From Alcaligenaceae bacterium CGII-47 (lineage in GTDB: Bacteria > Pseudomonadota > Gammaproteobacteria > Burkholderiales > Burkholderiaceae_B): DNA of 64,000 bases. The translations under genes were made by a program, and so were the position numbers. Every line of letters begins with the position of its first letter. Positions within the stretch are counted from its first letter, which is position 1. Shown here one piece after another: positions 27,898 through 37,374 of this stretch. The DNA is taken from contig JAHTBO010000004.1 of NCBI GenBank assembly GCA_019166125.1, positions 84,601 to 148,600 of the forward strand. The letters run 5' to 3'. The notes under the pieces were generated by a model that made no database searches, had not been told where the DNA came from, and saw only the letters and a program-made list of their open reading frames with translations.

Positions 27898-29037
27898 GTG
27901 AGTTTGCCCCATCTTTCGGAATCCCTGACTTGGCTCGTGATTGGCGTCGTCGCATTCATGGTTGGTGGGTTGATTGTGGCCTCCGAGCGGTGGCATGGCA
28001 AGATAACCGGTGATTATGACCTCACTAAGCCGCAGGCGACCCACTCGCGGGCCACGCCGCGTGTGGGGGGACTGGCAGTCGTCGCCGGAACCCTGGCGGG
28101 CTTGTTGGTGCTCGGGCCAAGCAATATGACCTTGGCCTGGTTGTGGCCGGTGCTGCTGATCGCCGCGATGCCCGTGTTTTTTGCGGGCTTGCTCGAGGAC
28201 CTCACTAAGGATGTCGGCTCGGGTAAGCGCCTGATGGCGGCCTTTATTTCCGCGGCCATTGCATGGTGGCTCTTAGGAGGCGTCTCACGCGTGGGCCTAT
28301 CCTGGGCGGACTGGATGCTGTCGTTTTGGCCAATTTCCCTCATATTTACCATGGTTGCGGTAGGCGGTTGCACGCATGCCCTGAACATCGTAGATGGCAT
28401 GAACGGCTTGGCCGGGATGATTGCCACCCTAATGGCCACGTCCCTCGCGCTGGTTGCCTTGCAAGTGCAGGATGTCCCCATCTTTCTGATTGCGACCGCC
28501 TTGGCCGCCTCCACCTTAGGCTTTCTCGTGTGGAATTTCCCCTTCGGACGCGTGTTCCTGGGCGATGGCGGTGCTTATTTCCTCGGATTCATGTTGGCCG
28601 AGCTGGCCGTGCAGTTGGTCGTGCGAAATCCCGGCGTCTCTCCCTTTTATGCCTTGGCGGTATTGTTTTACCCGGTATTCGAGACCCTGTTTTCAATCTG
28701 GCGACGCCGATTCAAGCGCGGCGTGCCCGTGGACCAGCCCGATGCGCTGCACCTGCATCAACTCGTATTCAGACGCTTGGTGCGCGTCACGTTCAGCCGT
28801 GACAGACGTCATGCCGTGCCGGCGCTATGCAACGCCATGGCCTCGCCTTATCTGTGGGTGCTGGCCTTGATCGGCCTGGTGCCTGCGACAATCTGGTGGG
28901 ATAACGCGTGGGCGCTGGGTATCAGCCTGATTGTGTTTGCTGGGGTATATATATGGCTGTATTCGCGGCTCGTGTCCTGGCGTCGTCCGCGTTGGTTGTT
29001 ATTGCCCTCGCTTGGGCGTGGCGGTCGTCACAAGTAA
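27898..29037 (+). CDS. WecA/MraY-family initiating glycosyl-phosphate transferase
   Basis: Polyprenyl-phosphate sugar-1-phosphate transferase of 379 aa with about ten membrane helices, which loads the first sugar on undecaprenyl phosphate at the cytoplasmic face. Family motifs seen: THSRATPRVGGLAV, LLEDLTKDVG, the catalytic ALNIVDGMNGLAG, FLGDGGAYFLGF and the HIHH-like DALHLHQLVFRR. Start GTG 27898 (MSLPHLSESL) has TAGGAT upstream; the frame is open to 27655 but that part crosses the terminator T run. First gene of the glycan locus. The sugar is probably an N-acetylhexosamine; not determined. Confidence 0.9.
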   Translation: MSLPHLSESLTWLVIGVVAFMVGGLIVASERWHGKITGDYDLTKPQATHSRATPRVGGLAVVAGTLAGLLVLGPSNMTLAWLWPVLLIAAMPVFFAGLLEDLTKDVGSGKRLMAAFISAAIAWWLLGGVSRVGLSWADWMLSFWPISLIFTMVAVGGCTHALNIVDGMNGLAGMIATLMATSLALVALQVQDVPIFLIATALAASTLGFLVWNFPFGRVFLGDGGAYFLGFMLAELAVQLVVRNPGVSPFYALAVLFYPVFETLFSIWRRRFKRGVPVDQPDALHLHQLVFRRLVRVTFSRDRRHAVPALCNAMASPYLWVLALIGLVPATIWWDNAWALGISLIVFAGVYIWLYSRLVSWRRPRWLLLPSLGRGGRHK

Positions 29038-29070
29038 AATTAATTCGTATGCTGGGTATGGGAGAACGTT

Positions 29071-30345
29071 TTGGAACTTCAGGATGTAAAGCTGGCCGTT
29101 GTCGGTCTGGGTTATGTAGGCTTGCCACTAGCGGTAGAGTTCGGCAAGCAGCGTAATGTGTTGGGTTTTGATGTGAATGTGCGTCGGATTACCGAGCTGC
29201 GCGCAGGGATGGATCGTACGCTTGAGGTCACGGCGGCCGAGCTGGCGCAAGCCCGGCATCTGGAATTTAGCCGCGACCCCGCGCAATTGGCCCAGGCCAA
29301 TGTCTTTATCGTGACCGTGCCCACGCCCATCGATGAGTATAAGCAGCCCGATCTCAGTCCACTCGAGCGCGCAAGCGAGACGATTGGCAAGGTGCTCAAG
29401 CGCGGCGATATCGTGATTTATGAATCGACCGTCTATCCAGGCGCAACCGAGGAGGTCTGCGTACCGGTACTCGAGCGGGTCTCGGGCTTGCGCTTTAATG
29501 AGGACTTCTACGCAGGGTATAGCCCCGAGCGCATCAATCCAGGTGACAAGAACCACCGCGTGGCAACCATCCGTAAGGTGACCTCAGGCTCGACACCCGA
29601 GGTCGCTGAGCTGGTAGACGCGATTTATCGTCAGATCATCACGGCTGGCACGCACAAGGCTGCATCGATCAAGGTTGCCGAGGCGGCGAAGGTGATTGAA
29701 AACACGCAGCGTGACGTGAACATCGCCCTGATTAATGAGCTTGCCTTGATTTTCAATAAATTGGGGATTGACACACAGGATGTGCTTGAGGCGGCAGGCA
29801 CGAAATGGAACTTTTTGCCGTTTCGCCCGGGTTTGGTGGGTGGCCACTGCATAGGCGTGGATCCGTACTACCTGACGCATAAGGCCCAGTCCATTGGCTA
29901 TCACCCCGAGATCATTCTGGCAGGCCGGCGCCTGAACGATTCCATGGGCGGGTATGTGGTCTCGCAGTTGGTCAAGACGATGACCAAGCGCCGCATCCAG
30001 GTGCAGGGCTCCAATGTCCTGGTGATGGGCCTGACTTTTAAGGAAAACTGTCCCGATCTGCGTAATACGCGTATCGTGGATATTGTGCGCGAGCTGGGCG
30101 AGTACGATGTGCGCGTGGATGTCTACGATCCCTGGGTGGATCCGGCTGAGGCCATGCATGAATATGGCATCGAGCCGATCCATTCCCCCCAGCCGGGTGC
30201 CTACGATGGCATCGTGCTGGCGGTCGCGCATCATCAGTTCGTAGAGATGGGGGTTGCAGCGATCCGAGCGCTGGGTAAGCCCGAGCATGTGCTCTACGAC
30301 CTCAAATACGTCCTGGCGTCGGCTGACTCGGACCTGCGCCTGTAA
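29071..30345 (+). CDS. UDP-HexNAc 6-dehydrogenase, TviB/WbpO type
   Basis: Nucleotide-sugar dehydrogenase, 424 aa, that oxidises C6 of a UDP-N-acetylhexosamine twice with NAD to the uronic acid. N-terminal [16 protein letters not shown] binds NAD; the catalytic cysteine is Cys260 in [16 protein letters not shown]. Overall it reads like TviB/WbpO rather than UDP-glucose dehydrogenase. TTG start at 29071 with GGAGAA upstream. The adjacent epimerase of the TviC/WbpP type supports a UDP-GalNAcA pathway. Overlaps the epimerase gene by one base (TAATG). Confidence 0.92.
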   Translation: MELQDVKLAVVGLGYVGLPLAVEFGKQRNVLGFDVNVRRITELRAGMDRTLEVTAAELAQARHLEFSRDPAQLAQANVFIVTVPTPIDEYKQPDLSPLERASETIGKVLKRGDIVIYESTVYPGATEEVCVPVLERVSGLRFNEDFYAGYSPERINPGDKNHRVATIRKVTSGSTPEVAELVDAIYRQIITAGTHKAASIKVAEAAKVIENTQRDVNIALINELALIFNKLGIDTQDVLEAAGTKWNFLPFRPGLVGGHCIGVDPYYLTHKAQSIGYHPEIILAGRRLNDSMGGYVVSQLVKTMTKRRIQVQGSNVLVMGLTFKENCPDLRNTRIVDIVRELGEYDVRVDVYDPWVDPAEAMHEYGIEPIHSPQPGAYDGIVLAVAHHQFVEMGVAAIRALGKPEHVLYDLKYVLASADSDLRL

Positions 30346-31382
30346 TGAGTAGCCCTATGACAAATCGATACCAGGAAATCAAGGATACATTGCTGGCGGA
30401 TCCGCGCAGATGGTTGGTGACCGGGTGTGCGGGCTTTATTGGTTCAAACTTGCTCGAGGCCCTGCTCCGGCTAAACCAGACCGTCGTCGGCCTGGATGAT
30501 TTTTCTACTGGCTATCAGCATAATCTGGACGAAGTCCAGCGGCTGACAAGCCCCGAGCAGTGGGCGCGCTTTACCTTTATCGAGGGCGATATCCGCGACC
30601 CCCAGACCTGCGCGCGTGCGGTCGGTGGCGTGGATCACGTGCTGCACGAGGCGGCGCTCGGTTCAGTGCCGCGCTCGCTCAACGATCCGGCGACGACCAA
30701 TGCCGTGAACGTGGGCGGTCAGTTGAATATGCTGATCGCCGCGCGTGACGCCCAGGTGCGCTCGTTTGTCTATGCGGCGTCCAGTTCGACTTATGGCGAC
30801 CATCCGGACTTACCCAAGGTCGAGGATCATATCGGTAAACCGCTATCACCTTATGCCGTGACCAAGTACGTCAATGAGCTGTATGCAGATGTCTTTGCCC
30901 GCGCCTATGGATTCGGCAGCATTGGCCTGCGTTATTTCAACGTCTTCGGTCAGCGTCAGGATCCGGACGGGGCCTATGCTGCGGTGATCCCCAAGTGGGT
31001 GGCGGCAATGATTCGTGATGAAGAGCTGGTCATTAATGGCGATGGCCAGACAAGTCGCGATTTTTGCTTTGTCGAAAACGTAGTTCAGGCCAATCTGCTG
31101 GCTGCCTTGGCTCAGCCTGAGGGCATGAACCAGGTCTATAACGTTGCCTGCAATGCGCGCACCTCATTGAACGATTTATTCGAGCATCTGCGCGCGACCC
31201 TGGGTCAAAACGGCGTGACCTACGCAAAGGCGCCGGTCCATGGCGACTTTCGTGCCGGAGACGTGCGCCATTCTCAGGCTGACATCAGTAAGGCCCATAG
31301 CCTGTTGGGATACGAGCCCGCGTACAACATTCTGCAGGGCCTAGAGGTCTCCATGCCCTGGTATACGCAGTTTCTGCGCTAA
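30345..31382 (+). CDS. UDP-HexNAc 4-epimerase, TviC/WbpP type
   Basis: Extended short-chain dehydrogenase/reductase, 345 aa. NAD-binding [15 protein letters not shown], the conserved [18 protein letters not shown], catalytic [15 protein letters not shown] (YxxxK), and [13 protein letters not shown] identify the WbpP/TviC subgroup, which interconverts UDP-GlcNAc and UDP-GalNAc or their uronic acids. The stop-start overlap with the dehydrogenase shows coupling. Together they should give UDP-GalNAcA for the glycan locus. Confidence 0.92.
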   Translation: MSSPMTNRYQEIKDTLLADPRRWLVTGCAGFIGSNLLEALLRLNQTVVGLDDFSTGYQHNLDEVQRLTSPEQWARFTFIEGDIRDPQTCARAVGGVDHVLHEAALGSVPRSLNDPATTNAVNVGGQLNMLIAARDAQVRSFVYAASSSTYGDHPDLPKVEDHIGKPLSPYAVTKYVNELYADVFARAYGFGSIGLRYFNVFGQRQDPDGAYAAVIPKWVAAMIRDEELVINGDGQTSRDFCFVENVVQANLLAALAQPEGMNQVYNVACNARTSLNDLFEHLRATLGQNGVTYAKAPVHGDFRAGDVRHSQADISKAHSLLGYEPAYNILQGLEVSMPWYTQFLR

Positions 31383-31387
31383 GCTGC

Positions 31388-32752
31388 GTGCTGGCACGCC
31401 TGCATGCGGATCATCGTCGTATCGCCCTGGGTGCGGCCCGGGTGGCGATGTTCCTCCTGCTGGGCAAAGTGGTCGGCGCGTTCAAGGAAATGGCGGTCGC
31501 GTACCGCTATGGCGTCAGCGATGTGGTGGACGCCTATCAGTTCACCCTGACGATTGCCAATTGGCTGCCACTCACCTTGGTCGGCGCATTTTCGGTGGTG
31601 CTCATCCCGGTGCTGGTGCGCAGTCGTCATCAGGATAAGGGCCCGCATCAGCAGTTTTTACGTGAAATACAAGGCTGGGCGCTGCTGGTGGGGGCGACGC
31701 TGGGCATTGGTTTGTACTTTATTTGGCCCCTGGTGCTTGATGTGGTTGGCCGCAGTCTGCCTGCCTCGGTGCAGGGCATGAGCGGCCTGCTGATCATGGG
31801 GTTTGCGCCCGCCGCGCTGTTTACCATCTGGACCGGCTTGAGCGCGGCGCGTCTGCGTGCCCATGAACGCCATGTCAATACGCTGCTCGATAGCGTACCG
31901 GCGCTGGTGATCCTGGTCTGGGTGCTGCTCTCTCCGGCTGAAAGTGGTGTCTGGCCCTTGCTGTGGGGAACGCTCGTTGGCTACGCCTTGCAGTCGCTGA
32001 TTTTGTATGGTTTTGCACAAGCCGTTGACCCGATGTGCGGCCCGCCGGCAATCAGCCGTCAGGCCGTGCAATGGTCGGCGTTGGCCAGTGCCGCAGGCAT
32101 TATGCTGGTCGGACAACTTGCCATGAGCCTGGTGGGGCCGATTGATCAATATACGGCATCAGGCCTGGGGGCGAATGCCAATTCGACCTTGGGGTATGCC
32201 GCGCGCCTATTGGCGCTGATCATTGGGATCGGGGCCGCCTCGGTAGGGCGGGCAGCCTTGCCGGTGTTCGCTGATATTCAGAGTCGGGGGGATGCGGGGC
32301 ATGCACGCAGGACCGCACTGAAGTGGTCAGGGGTGATGCTTGTAGGGGGCTTTGCCGTGATGCTGGTGGGCTGGGTGCTGGCGCCGTGGGGGGTGGCCTT
32401 CTTGTTCGAGCGTGGCGCCTTTAGCGCGCAGGATACGGCCTCGGTTGCGCATGTCTTGCGCTGGGGGCTGGTGCAGCTGCCTTTTTACTTCGGTGTGCTG
32501 ATTCTGGTACAGCTGCTGGCAAGCCAGAACCGCTATTGGGTGATGGCCTGGATTGCCATTGCGAATTTTTTACTTAAGGCAGTCATGAACGAAATATTGG
32601 CGCCCAGCATGGGTGTTGCGGGGATTATGCTGGCAACAGGCATGATGTATGCCTTGTCCTATGCCTGTTATTTGTATGTGGCCCTACGACCGGTAGCAGA
32701 CGTCAACGCGATGCCTGGAACGCGTGGTGGACAGGGTAAAGGGCGGGAATGA
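31388..32752 (+). CDS. MurJ/MviN-family lipid-linked oligosaccharide flippase
   Basis: Polytopic protein of 454 aa with about 13-14 helices from the MOP superfamily. FLFERGAFSAQDTASV is a MurJ signature, and the N-terminal KVVGAFKEMAVAYRYG also matches. Because it is inside a glycan locus, it more likely flips the undecaprenyl-linked oligosaccharide than lipid II, the job usually done by Wzx. GTG start at 31388, five bases after the epimerase stop. The C-terminus is short and basic. Overlaps the next gene by 4 bp. Confidence 0.87.
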   Translation: MLARLHADHRRIALGAARVAMFLLLGKVVGAFKEMAVAYRYGVSDVVDAYQFTLTIANWLPLTLVGAFSVVLIPVLVRSRHQDKGPHQQFLREIQGWALLVGATLGIGLYFIWPLVLDVVGRSLPASVQGMSGLLIMGFAPAALFTIWTGLSAARLRAHERHVNTLLDSVPALVILVWVLLSPAESGVWPLLWGTLVGYALQSLILYGFAQAVDPMCGPPAISRQAVQWSALASAAGIMLVGQLAMSLVGPIDQYTASGLGANANSTLGYAARLLALIIGIGAASVGRAALPVFADIQSRGDAGHARRTALKWSGVMLVGGFAVMLVGWVLAPWGVAFLFERGAFSAQDTASVAHVLRWGLVQLPFYFGVLILVQLLASQNRYWVMAWIAIANFLLKAVMNEILAPSMGVAGIMLATGMMYALSYACYLYVALRPVADVNAMPGTRGGQGKGRE

Positions 32753-33882
32753 CTGAGCGTCGGGCACATCTGATGATTGTGATCCACTCCCTGGGTGGTG
32801 GGGGGGCCGAACGGGTGGCCGTCGATCTGGCAACGGTTTGGCTCGAACATGGCTGTCGGGTGTCGCTGGTGACGCAAACCTCTGCGGCGCAGGATGCGTA
32901 TGCCCTGCCGGAAGGCTTGCAGCGACATGCCTTGGATCTGGCTGCAGACAGCGGTGGTGGACTGCGCGCACTCTGGGCGAATGGGCGTCGCTTGTGGGCG
33001 CTGCGTCGTCTGATGCGCCGCGAGCGGCCCACCGTGGTGCTGGGTATGATGACCAAGGCTTCGATCCTTGCAGTGTTGGCCGCTCGCGGCCTGCCTTGTC
33101 GGGTGATTGCCGCTGAACACACCCATCCACCTGCGCAGCGTCTGCCCGCAGCATGGGTTCGCCTGCGCCGTTGGGCTTACCCGCGCGCCCAGGGCGTTGT
33201 GGCGCTCACCAAGGGTACCGCCGATTGGCTGGACCGTCATATTCCCGGCGTCCAGACCTGGGTGATTCCGAATGCAGTGCGCTGGCCTTTGCCTCAGAAC
33301 GAACCCGTCGTGATGCCACCGGCGCGCGCAGGGCGCTTACGTCTTTTGGCGGTCGGACGCTTACACCCCATCAAGGGGTTTGATGTGCTGCTGCAGGCCT
33401 TTGCTGCGATCGCCGCGCTCTTTCCTGAGTGGGACCTGGTGATTCTGGGTGAGGGCGAGCAACGCGCCACGCTCGAGGCACAGATCCAGACCAGCGGCTT
33501 GTGCGACCGGGTAAGCCTGCCTGGGCGAGTCGGTAACATCGGTCAGTGGTACGAGCAATCGGATTTATATGTGCTCAGTTCTCGTGTCGAGGGTCTGTCC
33601 AATACCTTGCTCGAAGCCATGGCTAGTGGCTTGCCCTGTGTGGCCTTTGACTGTGAAACGGGCCCTCGAGAGATCATCCGCGAGGGGATCGATGGGGTGC
33701 TGGTGCGTCCGGCCGAAGACCCTGAGGCCCTGGCGGCCTGGCTCTCTAACCTCATGGCCCATCCCATAGAGCGTGCACGCTATGCCCGTAGAGCAACCGA
33801 TGTACGCGACCGATTCAGTGTGACGCGTGTGATGAGCCTCTGGGAACAAGTCTTTCTGGATGCGCGGAGCAGGTCGCGATGA
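32749..33882 (+). CDS. Glycosyltransferase family 4 protein
   Basis: GT-B fold retaining glycosyltransferase, 377 aa, cytoplasmic. Domain 1 opens with IHSLGGGGAERVAVDLA; domain 2 carries AVGRLHPIKGFDVLLQAF, and the donor-binding E(x7)E motif in SRVEGLSNTLLEAMASGLP. It is preceded by an ATGA overlap with the flippase and followed by a 4-bp overlap with the next transferase. It is 40-50 per cent like that neighbour by eye, suggesting an old duplication. The donor sugar is unknown. Confidence 0.9.
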   Translation: MTERRAHLMIVIHSLGGGGAERVAVDLATVWLEHGCRVSLVTQTSAAQDAYALPEGLQRHALDLAADSGGGLRALWANGRRLWALRRLMRRERPTVVLGMMTKASILAVLAARGLPCRVIAAEHTHPPAQRLPAAWVRLRRWAYPRAQGVVALTKGTADWLDRHIPGVQTWVIPNAVRWPLPQNEPVVMPPARAGRLRLLAVGRLHPIKGFDVLLQAFAAIAALFPEWDLVILGEGEQRATLEAQIQTSGLCDRVSLPGRVGNIGQWYEQSDLYVLSSRVEGLSNTLLEAMASGLPCVAFDCETGPREIIREGIDGVLVRPAEDPEALAAWLSNLMAHPIERARYARRATDVRDRFSVTRVMSLWEQVFLDARSRSR

Positions 33883-34976
33883 AGATTCTTTTTTTCGTCA
33901 GCTCCATGCATGCGGGCGGCGCCGAGCGCGTAGCCGCCACCTTGGCCTCAGCCTGGGCACAGCGTGGCGACGCCGTCACCTTGGTGTGCAGCTACTCTGG
34001 GCGGGGCACATGTTTTTATCCTCTACACGAGCGCGTACAGATACGGTGGCTTGCTGATTACCTGGCGCAATTGCGTTGGGCCGGGCCACTCAAAAAGCTC
34101 TGGGCGATGCGCAGACTCGTGCGTGAGACGCAGCCCGATGTGATTGTTTCCTTCCTCACAAATGTAAACGTGACGGTCTTGCTGGCGACGCGTGGCCTGG
34201 CCACCCCGGTGTTCGTGTGCGAGCGCACCGACCCGCTCTATGGGGATAATGTAGAACCCATTCTGGCGCATTTGCGACGTTGGACGTATCCATGGGCCGA
34301 TCAGGTGGTGGTGCAAACCAGGCAGAGTGTGGATCACCTCAAACAGGTGGCCGCGCGCGTTCGGCGCGTGTCGGTTATTCCCAACCCCTTGCCCCCTGAT
34401 CTGCCTGCCGCTCGCCAACGCGAACCTGTTCAGACCGGGCGTTTTATCCTGATGGCGATGGGGCGCCTGCATCCCGTCAAGCAGTTCAATGGCTTGATTG
34501 AGGTTTTTGGCAGCTTGGCAGATCGCTATCCCGACTGGGATCTGGAAATATGGGGAGAGGGCCCGATGCGTGAGGCCCTCGTTGCACAAACTGAGCGGCT
34601 CGGACTGAGTGCTCGGGTGCGCTTGCCTGGGCGCACCACCCAGCCCTGGATCGTCATGCAGCGTGCGCATGCGTTTGTCCTGAGCTCGCGCGTCGAAGGC
34701 TTTCCTAATACCTTGCTCGAGGCCATGGCGCTGGGTTTGCCATGTGTAGCGCTGGACTGCCCAAGCGGCCCCAGTGAGCTCGCTGATGAGGGCAGGGCGG
34801 CGCGATTGGTACCGATGGATGATGCCTGTGCCCTGGGTGCAGCGCTCGCGCAGCTTATGGGCGCACGCGCGGACTGGCGCGAGGCGCGTGGTGCCCAGGC
34901 TGCGGCCTCGGTACGGGGGCGTTACAGTCTGGATCAGGTCTTACAGCGTTGGGATGAGGTATTGTGTCAAAAGTAG
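33879..34976 (+). CDS. Glycosyltransferase family 4 protein
   Basis: Second GT4 enzyme, 365 aa. N-terminal MKILFFVSSMHAGGAERVA, then MAMGRLHPVKQFNGLIEVF, and donor site SRVEGFPNTLLEAMALGLP. Gene starts ATG 33879 inside the stop of the previous gene. Together with the other two transferase genes it would add successive sugars to the lipid-linked intermediate. The acceptor and linkage cannot be read from sequence. Confidence 0.9.
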   Translation: MKILFFVSSMHAGGAERVAATLASAWAQRGDAVTLVCSYSGRGTCFYPLHERVQIRWLADYLAQLRWAGPLKKLWAMRRLVRETQPDVIVSFLTNVNVTVLLATRGLATPVFVCERTDPLYGDNVEPILAHLRRWTYPWADQVVVQTRQSVDHLKQVAARVRRVSVIPNPLPPDLPAARQREPVQTGRFILMAMGRLHPVKQFNGLIEVFGSLADRYPDWDLEIWGEGPMREALVAQTERLGLSARVRLPGRTTQPWIVMQRAHAFVLSSRVEGFPNTLLEAMALGLPCVALDCPSGPSELADEGRAARLVPMDDACALGAALAQLMGARADWREARGAQAAASVRGRYSLDQVLQRWDEVLCQK

Positions 34977-35001
34977 GGAGTCGACAGGAGCAGGGCGGAT
35001 C

Positions 35002-37374
35002 ATGAATCATACAGAAGCCGCAAGGCCGCACGCCTTGCATATTGTGCACATTATCTCTGGCTTGTTGCATGGCGGGGCCGAGACCGTGTTGGTTCGCTTG
35101 CTTACGGCGCCGACCCAGACTGCGCGGCATACGGTGATCTCCATGGGGGGCGAGGGCGTTTTTGGGCCGCGTCTGCGCGAGCAGGGCGTGACCGTCATGA
35201 CGCTAGAGATGCAAGGGGTTTGGGGGTCGCTACGCGGGCTGTGGCGCTTGGCTGGCCTGTTGCGCCAGCAACGCCCGGACGTCGTCCAGACCTGGATGTA
35301 TCACGCCGATCTGGTGGGGGGGGTGATTGCGCGTCTGCTGGGAATACGGGCCATCGCATGGGGGGTACGTAATTCTGGCGTCAATCTAGGCGATAGCAGT
35401 CGACAGTCACGCATTCTTGCCTGGTTGTGCGCCCGGGTATCGTCCTGGGTGCCCGGTGTGATCGTGGCGTGTGCCCACAAGGCGGCAGATGTCCATATCG
35501 GCTGGGGCTACCGTGCTGATCGCCTGCTGGTTGCCCCGAATGGTTATGCGCTGGATCAATGGCATCCTGACGCAGCGGATCGCGCACAGGTGCGTGCCGA
35601 GTTGGGGCTGAGTGCGCAAACGCCGCTTGTCGGGTGCGTCGCCCGTTGGAATCCCCTAAAGGACCATGTGAGCTTGCTGGCGGCGCTTTCCCTGTCGGTA
35701 CGTGCGCATCCCGAGCTGCGTTGTCTGTTGATTGGCCGAGGGATGACCCGCGATAATGCAGCGCTTATGGCACAGGTGCGTCAGTTTGGCCTGCTCGATC
35801 ATCTGATCTTTATGGGACGCCGCGAAGATGTCCCACGCCTGATGCGTGCGCTTGACGTGCATGTGCTCTCTAGCTACGCCGAGGGCTTTCCGAACGTGGT
35901 GTCCGAGGCAATGGCCAGTGGCGTGGCATGTGTCGTGACGGATGTCGGGGATGCAGCAAGGATTGTCGGCGATCTGGGCTGGATCGCCCCCGCCCGCGAC
36001 CCACTGGCCTTGTCCCTGGCCATCGATGCCGCGCTGGCTGATCTGGGATCCGCGACCTGGGCGGATCGTTTGGCTCAGGGCCGAGAGGCCGTGGCCCAAC
36101 GCTATAGCCTAGAGACCATGGTCGAGCGCTATCGCGTGATCTGGGAACGCTTGGCGCAGGACTATCCACGGCCGTGGGCGCGCGCCCCAGCCGCCCGAGC
36201 TTGTACGACTGCGTCGACGCGGCCCGGGATATACGGCGGTATACCGTCTTCCCAGCCTGGTGTGTTGATGTTTTTCATCAATAATCCTGCATTTTTTATG
36301 TCGCACCGCCTCCCCCTCGCGCTGGCGGCGCAGGCATCAGGCATGACGGTGCATGTCGTCACCATGGATGGCCCGGCGGTCGCGCAGATTCTCGAGCACG
36401 GCCTCATCCACCACAGCCTGCCTTTATCACGCAGTGGCATGAATCCTTGGGCAGAGGTGCGTAGCCTCTATGCATTCTGGCGCATTGTGCGCCGGGTGCG
36501 CCCAGACTTGGTGCATGCCGTGACGATCAAGCCTGTGCTCTACGGCGGCATTGCCTGCCGCTTGGCGGGTGTGCCCGCGTTTGTGGCGGCAATCTCTGGG
36601 CTGGGCTATGTGTTTATCCGCTCGGGCGCGGGGTTCAATTGGCTACGTTGGCTCACGATACAGCTTTATCGGCGCGCGTTGGGGCATCGTAATAGCCGGG
36701 TGATTTTTCAGAATACAAGTGATCGTGATGTATTCATCGCCGCACGTGTGATCCATGCCAAGCAGGCGGTCATCATCCAAGGATCGGGCGTGGATCTGGA
36801 ACGGTTTTCTGTCCACCCCCTGCCCACTGGACCCGTGGTTGCCGTCATGGCATCACGTTTGTTGCGTGATAAAGGCGTCCTAGAGTTTGTCCAGGCTGCC
36901 AGGCTGAGCGCGACACGGCAGTCGGGCGTGTGCTGGCGGCTGGCAGGCAGTCCTGATCCGGGCAATCCCGGTTCGATCACCGAAGAAGAGCTGGCAGATT
37001 GGCAGCGCGATGGTTTTATTGATTATGTCGGCGAGTGCGAAGATGTCGCAGCGCTCTACGCTCAGGCGCACATCGTGGTCTTGCCGTCTTATCGCGAGGG
37101 CCTGCCCAAGTCCCTGATCGAGGCCGCAGCCTGTGGCCGGCCCGTGGTGACGACCGATGTACCGGGTTGCCGCGATGCCATCGAGCCCGACACGACGGGG
37201 GTGCTGGTTCCCGCCCGTCAGGCACTGATGCTGGCTGATGCAGTATTGGGATTAGCGGCTGACGAGCCCAGACGCCTGGCCATGGGAGCAGCAGGCCGAG
37301 CGCTCGCCGAGCGTGCTTTTGGTCTGGATCACGTCGTCCAAGAGCACCTTCGTATCTACAAAGATCTAATTTGA
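35002..37374 (+). CDS. Fused double glycosyltransferase family 4 protein
   Basis: 790-aa protein made of two complete GT4 enzymes in one frame. Domain A (residues 1 to about 385) has [35 protein letters not shown] and [19 protein letters not shown]. Domain B (about 420-790) begins [20 protein letters not shown], a normal GT4 N-terminus, and has [29 protein letters not shown] and [19 protein letters not shown]. The linker (about 385-420) is low-complexity. ATG 36268 begins domain B and overlaps an out-of-frame TGA (36266-36268), a typical coupled gene junction. So the fusion may come from an indel or a sequencing error. Start ATG 35002 has AGGAG upstream; the frame open from 34774 overlaps the previous gene. 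The last 19 bp overlap the convergent chemoreceptor gene. Confidence 0.87.
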   Translation: MNHTEAARPHALHIVHIISGLLHGGAETVLVRLLTAPTQTARHTVISMGGEGVFGPRLREQGVTVMTLEMQGVWGSLRGLWRLAGLLRQQRPDVVQTWMYHADLVGGVIARLLGIRAIAWGVRNSGVNLGDSSRQSRILAWLCARVSSWVPGVIVACAHKAADVHIGWGYRADRLLVAPNGYALDQWHPDAADRAQVRAELGLSAQTPLVGCVARWNPLKDHVSLLAALSLSVRAHPELRCLLIGRGMTRDNAALMAQVRQFGLLDHLIFMGRREDVPRLMRALDVHVLSSYAEGFPNVVSEAMASGVACVVTDVGDAARIVGDLGWIAPARDPLALSLAIDAALADLGSATWADRLAQGREAVAQRYSLETMVERYRVIWERLAQDYPRPWARAPAARACTTASTRPGIYGGIPSSQPGVLMFFINNPAFFMSHRLPLALAAQASGMTVHVVTMDGPAVAQILEHGLIHHSLPLSRSGMNPWAEVRSLYAFWRIVRRVRPDLVHAVTIKPVLYGGIACRLAGVPAFVAAISGLGYVFIRSGAGFNWLRWLTIQLYRRALGHRNSRVIFQNTSDRDVFIAARVIHAKQAVIIQGSGVDLERFSVHPLPTGPVVAVMASRLLRDKGVLEFVQAARLSATRQSGVCWRLAGSPDPGNPGSITEEELADWQRDGFIDYVGECEDVAALYAQAHIVVLPSYREGLPKSLIEAAACGRPVVTTDVPGCRDAIEPDTTGVLVPARQALMLADAVLGLAADEPRRLAMGAAGRALAERAFGLDHVVQEHLRIYKDLI

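Noticed and set aside
34774..35001. Longer start for the fused glycosyltransferase
   Set aside because: Would overlap the previous transferase gene by 200 bp; ATG 35002 with AGGAG starts the GT4 fold.
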